NCBI RefSeq assembly: GCF_019448235.1
Contig: NZ_CP080409.1
Coordinates: 2,232,001-2,296,000 of the forward strand
Origin: Nocardioides panacisoli
GTDB lineage: Bacteria; Actinomycetota; Actinomycetes; Propionibacteriales; Nocardioidaceae
DNA length: 64,000 nt
Direction: 5' to 3'
The notes below the pieces were generated by a model, which did no database searches, was not told the DNA's origin, and saw only the letters and a list, made by a program, of their open reading frames with translations. The translations under genes were made by a program, and so were the position numbers. Shown piece by piece: positions 61,155 through 64,000 of the stretch (positions are counted from its first letter, which is position 1; the number at the start of each line of letters is the position of its first letter).

Positions 61155-61946
61155 TCAGCCGGCCACGGACGGGCGGTGGCCGAGGCGGCGGGAGACCTCG
61201 TCGGCGGCGCGGATGACGGCGTCGCGGACACGGGGGAACTCCGCGTCGCTGAGGCGGTAGACCGGGCCGGCCGCACTGAGCGCGGCGACGACCCGGCCGG
61301 TGTGGTCCCGGATCGGCGCGGCCACGGCCTGCAGGCCCTCCTCGTACTCCTCGCGCGCATAGGCGTATCCCTGCGTGCGGATGGCGGCCAGCTCCCTGCG
61401 GAGCTCGTCGCGGGTGGCGATGGTGCGGGCCGTGAAGCGCGGGAGCCGACCGACCACGACCTCGCGCAGCTCCGCATCGGTCAGGTGGGCCAGCAGGACC
61501 TTGCCGTTGGACGTGGCGTGGGGCGAGGTGCTCTGGCCGATCCAGTTCCGCATGGCGATCGTCGTGGTCCCCTCGGCCTGGCACACGTTGACCGCCATGC
61601 GCTCACTGAGGATGGCGACGTTGCAGGTCTCGTCCAGGTCGGCCGCGAGCTCGTCGCAGACCGACTGCGCGACCGCGCTGACGCTCAGGCCGCCCGCGGT
61701 CGCCGACGCCAGCCGCAGACAACCGACACCCAAGCGGTAGCCGCCCACGCCGTCGGGGACGGCGACCAGGTCGTGTCGAGCCAGCACGTCCACGAGGCGG
61801 GAGACCGTCGACTTGTGCACCCCCAGCTCCCGGGACAGCGACCCCAGGGTGGTCTCGCCGTCGCGGGCGAGGATGTCCAGCACCTGCAGCGCCCGGTCCA
61901 CCGATCGCACCGGCGCACCGGCCTGTCGCCCCAGGTCCTCGGTCAT
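61155..61946 (-). CDS. IclR-family transcriptional regulator
   Basis: 263 residues. A winged HTH (SVDRALQVLDILARDGETTLGSLSRELGVHKSTVSRLVDVL, residues ~15-55) precedes the IclR effector domain (GKVLLAHLT, TIATRDELRRELAAIRTQGYAYAREEYEEGLQAVAAPI). ATG at 61946. It sits between the two one-carbon operons with matching palindromes in front of each. It probably controls them and itself in response to a methylated substrate or its product. Confidence 0.95.
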   Translation of the reverse strand: MTEDLGRQAGAPVRSVDRALQVLDILARDGETTLGSLSRELGVHKSTVSRLVDVLARHDLVAVPDGVGGYRLGVGCLRLASATAGGLSVSAVAQSVCDELAADLDETCNVAILSERMAVNVCQAEGTTTIAMRNWIGQSTSPHATSNGKVLLAHLTDAELREVVVGRLPRFTARTIATRDELRRELAAIRTQGYAYAREEYEEGLQAVAAPIRDHTGRVVAALSAAGPVYRLSDAEFPRVRDAVIRAADEVSRRLGHRPSVAG

Positions 61947-61972
61947 GGGGCGATCCTATCGACGCTCGGTGT

Positions 61973-62008
61973 GTTGCGCCATACGCAACATATTGCGTTG
62001 TGCGCAGA
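61973..62008. promoter_or_regulatory. IclR-type operators between iclR and the demethylase gene
   Basis: GTTGCG-CCATA-CGCAAC (61973-61989) is a perfect 6+5+6 palindrome. A degenerate second copy, ATTGCG-TTGTG-CGCAGA (61992-62008), has its centre 19 bp further on. A promoter-like TTGCGT (61994-61999) and TATACA (62016-62021) overlap the second copy, as expected for repression of the rightward gene. Confidence 0.78.
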
Positions 62009-62056
62009 GCAGCGCTATACAGGACCGATCAGCACCGGTGGCCGTTGGAGGCAGCC

Positions 62057-63292
62057 ATGACCGTGATCCCCGACCCGCGCGTCCTTCTCTACCCGCGGAT
62101 CCGCAAGTCTCCGTTCTTCCACGCCTCGCGCCAGCACGGCGTGGCGATGTACAGCGTCTACAACCGCACCTACCATCCGCGGCACTACGGCGATCCGGTC
62201 GCGGAGTACTGGGCACTGCTGACCGGCGTCACCCTGTGGGACACCGGCGTCGAGCGCCAGGTGGAGATCACCGGGCCGGACGCCTTCGACTTCACCAACC
62301 TGCTGGTCACCCGCGACCTGACCAAGTGCGAGGTCGGCCAGTGCAAGTACGTCTTCCTCACCGACGACGACGGCGGCATCCTCAACGACCCGGTCCTGCT
62401 GCGCCTGGGCGAGAACCACTTCTGGCTCTCCCTGGCCGACAGCGACATCCTGCTCTGGGCCCGCGGCGTCGCCCACGGGCTCGGGTACGACGTCCACATC
62501 CGGGAGGCCGACGTCGGCCCCGTCCAGGTGCAGGGGCCGCACTCGGCCGCGGTGATGCGCGAGGTGTTCGGCCCGAGCGTGCTGGACATCGGTTACTACC
62601 GCCTCGCCGAGTACCAGCTCGACGGCATGGACGTCGTGGTGTCCCGCACCGGCTACACCGCCGAGGTCGGCTTCGAGATCTACGTCCGCAACGCCAGCCG
62701 CGACGGCGTCCGGCTCTGGGAGACGGTGTGGGCCGCCGGGGAACCCTTCGGCATGAAGGTGATCGGGCCCTGCCACCTGCGGCGCATCGAGGCCGGCATC
62801 CTCGCCCAGGGCTGCGACATCACCTTCGAGACCAACCCGTTCGAGGTCGGCATGGGCTATGACTGGATGGTCAGCCTGGACCAGGAGGCCGACTTCATCG
62901 GCAAGGCCGCGCTGCGCCGCATCAAGGAGCAGGGCGTACGCCGCCGCCTGGCCGGCGTGGAGATCGGCGGCGAGCCGCTGGGCACCTTCAACGACGGTTC
63001 GATGATCGAGCCCTTCCCGGTCCACCACGGGGACGACGAGGTCGGCACCGTCACCTCGGCCTGCTTCTCGCCGCGGCTGGAGCGCAACATCGGCTACGCG
63101 ATGCTGCCGATCGAGCTGACCGAGCTCGGCACCCGGGTGGAGGTCACCACGCCCGCGGGCCGGGTGGGCGCGGTGGTGGTGCCCAAGCCGTTCGTGGACC
63201 CGACCAAGGACGTGCCCAAGCAGGACCTGGTCGACCTCACCGCCGGGCAGGAAGCGGAGCGCTCCGATGTCGTCCCGCACTCGACCGGCTGA
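62057..63292 (+). CDS. GcvT-fold folate-dependent demethylase, DmdA-like
   Basis: 411 residues of the aminomethyltransferase (GcvT) family. TLWDTGVERQVEITGPDAFDF, CKYVFLTDDDGGILNDPV, FWLSLADSDILLWARGVA, RTGYTAEVGFEIYV and RRIEAGILAQGCDITFETNPFEVGMG match the DmdA branch (dimethylsulfoniopropionate demethylase) more than true glycine-cleavage T protein. No gcvP or gcvH is nearby. GGAGG precedes ATG at 62057. It overlaps the MTHFR gene by 26 bp, fitting methyl transfer to tetrahydrofolate. Glycine betaine or another methyl donor is possible. Confidence 0.8.
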   Translation: MTVIPDPRVLLYPRIRKSPFFHASRQHGVAMYSVYNRTYHPRHYGDPVAEYWALLTGVTLWDTGVERQVEITGPDAFDFTNLLVTRDLTKCEVGQCKYVFLTDDDGGILNDPVLLRLGENHFWLSLADSDILLWARGVAHGLGYDVHIREADVGPVQVQGPHSAAVMREVFGPSVLDIGYYRLAEYQLDGMDVVVSRTGYTAEVGFEIYVRNASRDGVRLWETVWAAGEPFGMKVIGPCHLRRIEAGILAQGCDITFETNPFEVGMGYDWMVSLDQEADFIGKAALRRIKEQGVRRRLAGVEIGGEPLGTFNDGSMIEPFPVHHGDDEVGTVTSACFSPRLERNIGYAMLPIELTELGTRVEVTTPAGRVGAVVVPKPFVDPTKDVPKQDLVDLTAGQEAERSDVVPHSTG

Positions 63293-64000
63293 CCCCGAGG
63301 TCCGGCGCACCCTGCGCCACTGGCTGGAGCAGCCCCGCTACGAGGTGCTGCCGCTACCCGGCATCGTCGACGAGGTCGCGGCAGCCCTCCCCTCGCCGAC
63401 CACCCTCACCGTGACGGCCTCACCCACCCACGGGACGGCGGCCACCCTCGAGGTCGCCGAGCACCTCTCCGCGCAGGGGCACCGCGTCGTGCCGCACCTC
63501 GCGGCGCGGCTGCTGCACGACGAGGCGGAGCTGGCCGAGGTGGTCGACCGCCTCACCCGGCACGGCATCGGTGATGCCTTCGTCGTGGCGGGCGACGCCC
63601 CGGAGCCCGCGGGCAGCTTCGAGGGCGCGCTCGAGGTGGTGACGGCGCTCTCCCGGCTCGCGCCCCACCTGCGTGTGGGCGTGGCCGGCTACCCCGAGAC
63701 GCACCCCCGGATCCCCGACGACGTCGCGAGCCGGGCGCTGTGGGACAAGCGCGACCACGCGGCGTACGTCGTCACCCAGGTCTGCTTCGACGCCCACGTC
63801 GTGCGGGCGTGGGTGGCGGGGCTCCGCATCCGTGGCATCGGGCTGCCGGTCCTGCTCGGCCTGCCCGGGCCGGTGCCGACCACCCGGCTGCTCCGCGTCG
63901 GCCAGCGGATCGGTGTCGGCGCCTCGCTGCGCTTCCTCACCGGCAACGCCGGCATGCTGCGCGTCCTGCGGCCGGGAGCCTTCGACCCGTTGCCGTTGCT
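63267..64000 (+). CDS. Methylenetetrahydrofolate reductase-like protein (3' end missing)
   Basis: At least 244 residues, cut by the window end. YEVLPLPGIVDEVAAALP, LTVTASPTHGTAATLEVAEHLSAQGHRVVPHLAARLL, DAFVVAGDAPEPAG, GVAGYPETHPRIP and VTQVCFDAHVVRAWVAGLRIRGIGLPVLLGLPG follow MetF layout: a TIM barrel, the FAD site and the Gln-containing strand. ATG at 63267 lies inside the end of the demethylase gene. It would interconvert 5-methyl- and 5,10-methylene-tetrahydrofolate, here probably in the oxidative direction. Confidence 0.85.
   Translation, partial: MSSRTRPADPEVRRTLRHWLEQPRYEVLPLPGIVDEVAAALPSPTTLTVTASPTHGTAATLEVAEHLSAQGHRVVPHLAARLLHDEAELAEVVDRLTRHGIGDAFVVAGDAPEPAGSFEGALEVVTALSRLAPHLRVGVAGYPETHPRIPDDVASRALWDKRDHAAYVVTQVCFDAHVVRAWVAGLRIRGIGLPVLLGLPGPVPTTRLLRVGQRIGVGASLRFLTGNAGMLRVLRPGAFDPLPL

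Overview
The window is GC-rich actinobacterial chromosome. Dense genes, frequent GTG starts, chained ATGA/GTGA stop-start overlaps, an fba-DUF3151 pair, a DUF222/HNH (13E12-type) protein, class I lysyl-tRNA synthetase, a HAIR-controlled clpB and short TCGA-rich palindromic repeats together suggest Nocardioidaceae or a close relative. Genus is an inference. No rRNA, tRNA, CRISPR array, phage or transposase was found, and no stretch over 300 bases is without a gene.

Layout. 1-5.4 kb: a translationally coupled branched-chain-type ABC transporter operon (livF-livG-acyl-CoA synthetase-livH-livM, cut at the left edge). 5.5-9.4 kb: purB, two GNAT acetyltransferases and purD. 9.5-11.7 kb: a lower-GC pocket of three small hypothetical genes. 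11.7-14.5 kb: DUF222/HNH protein, a repeat patch and purA. 14.7-40.9 kb: a large pyrimidine-nucleobase catabolic region. 41-56.6 kb: mostly housekeeping genes (steroid-isomerase-like, lipid kinase, class I lysS, fba, TrmH-type methylase, DedA and DUF368 carriers, pyrE, aminotransferase, clpB). 56.8-64 kb: a one-carbon/demethylation locus under an IclR regulator, cut at the right edge inside a methylenetetrahydrofolate reductase gene.

The central region reads as a near-complete route. A CodB-like permease and a yeast-type cytosine deaminase would supply uracil. An NCS2 permease with a molybdenum hydroxylase (FAD, 2Fe-2S and Mo subunits plus a membrane-anchored CoxG-like protein) is the candidate uracil-to-barbiturate dehydrogenase. 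Barbiturase opens the ring to ureidomalonate. The region also holds carbamate kinase and the three FdrA/DUF1116/DUF2877 proteins, homologues of the AllFGH carbamoyltransferase that cleaves oxalurate with phosphate. Ureidomalonate is the malonyl homologue of oxalurate. The proposed novel system is therefore phosphorolysis of ureidomalonate to carbamoyl phosphate (giving ATP through carbamate kinase) and malonamate. The amidase, CaiB/BaiF CoA-transferase and fused carboxyltransferase would then yield malonate, malonyl-CoA and acetyl-CoA. An ATP-dependent hydantoinase pair (HyuA/HyuB) sits in the middle with an unassigned step. Two PucR regulators and recurring 13-bp palindromes suggest shared control.

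In the right-hand locus, a dimethylglycine/sarcosine-dehydrogenase-like flavoprotein with its own ETF pair, and a DmdA-like GcvT-fold protein with MTHFR, lie either side of an IclR gene. The same GTTGCG-N5-CGCAAC operator precedes both operons, so they probably form one regulon. Short palindromic repeats have inserted in frame into clpB and the flavoprotein gene.
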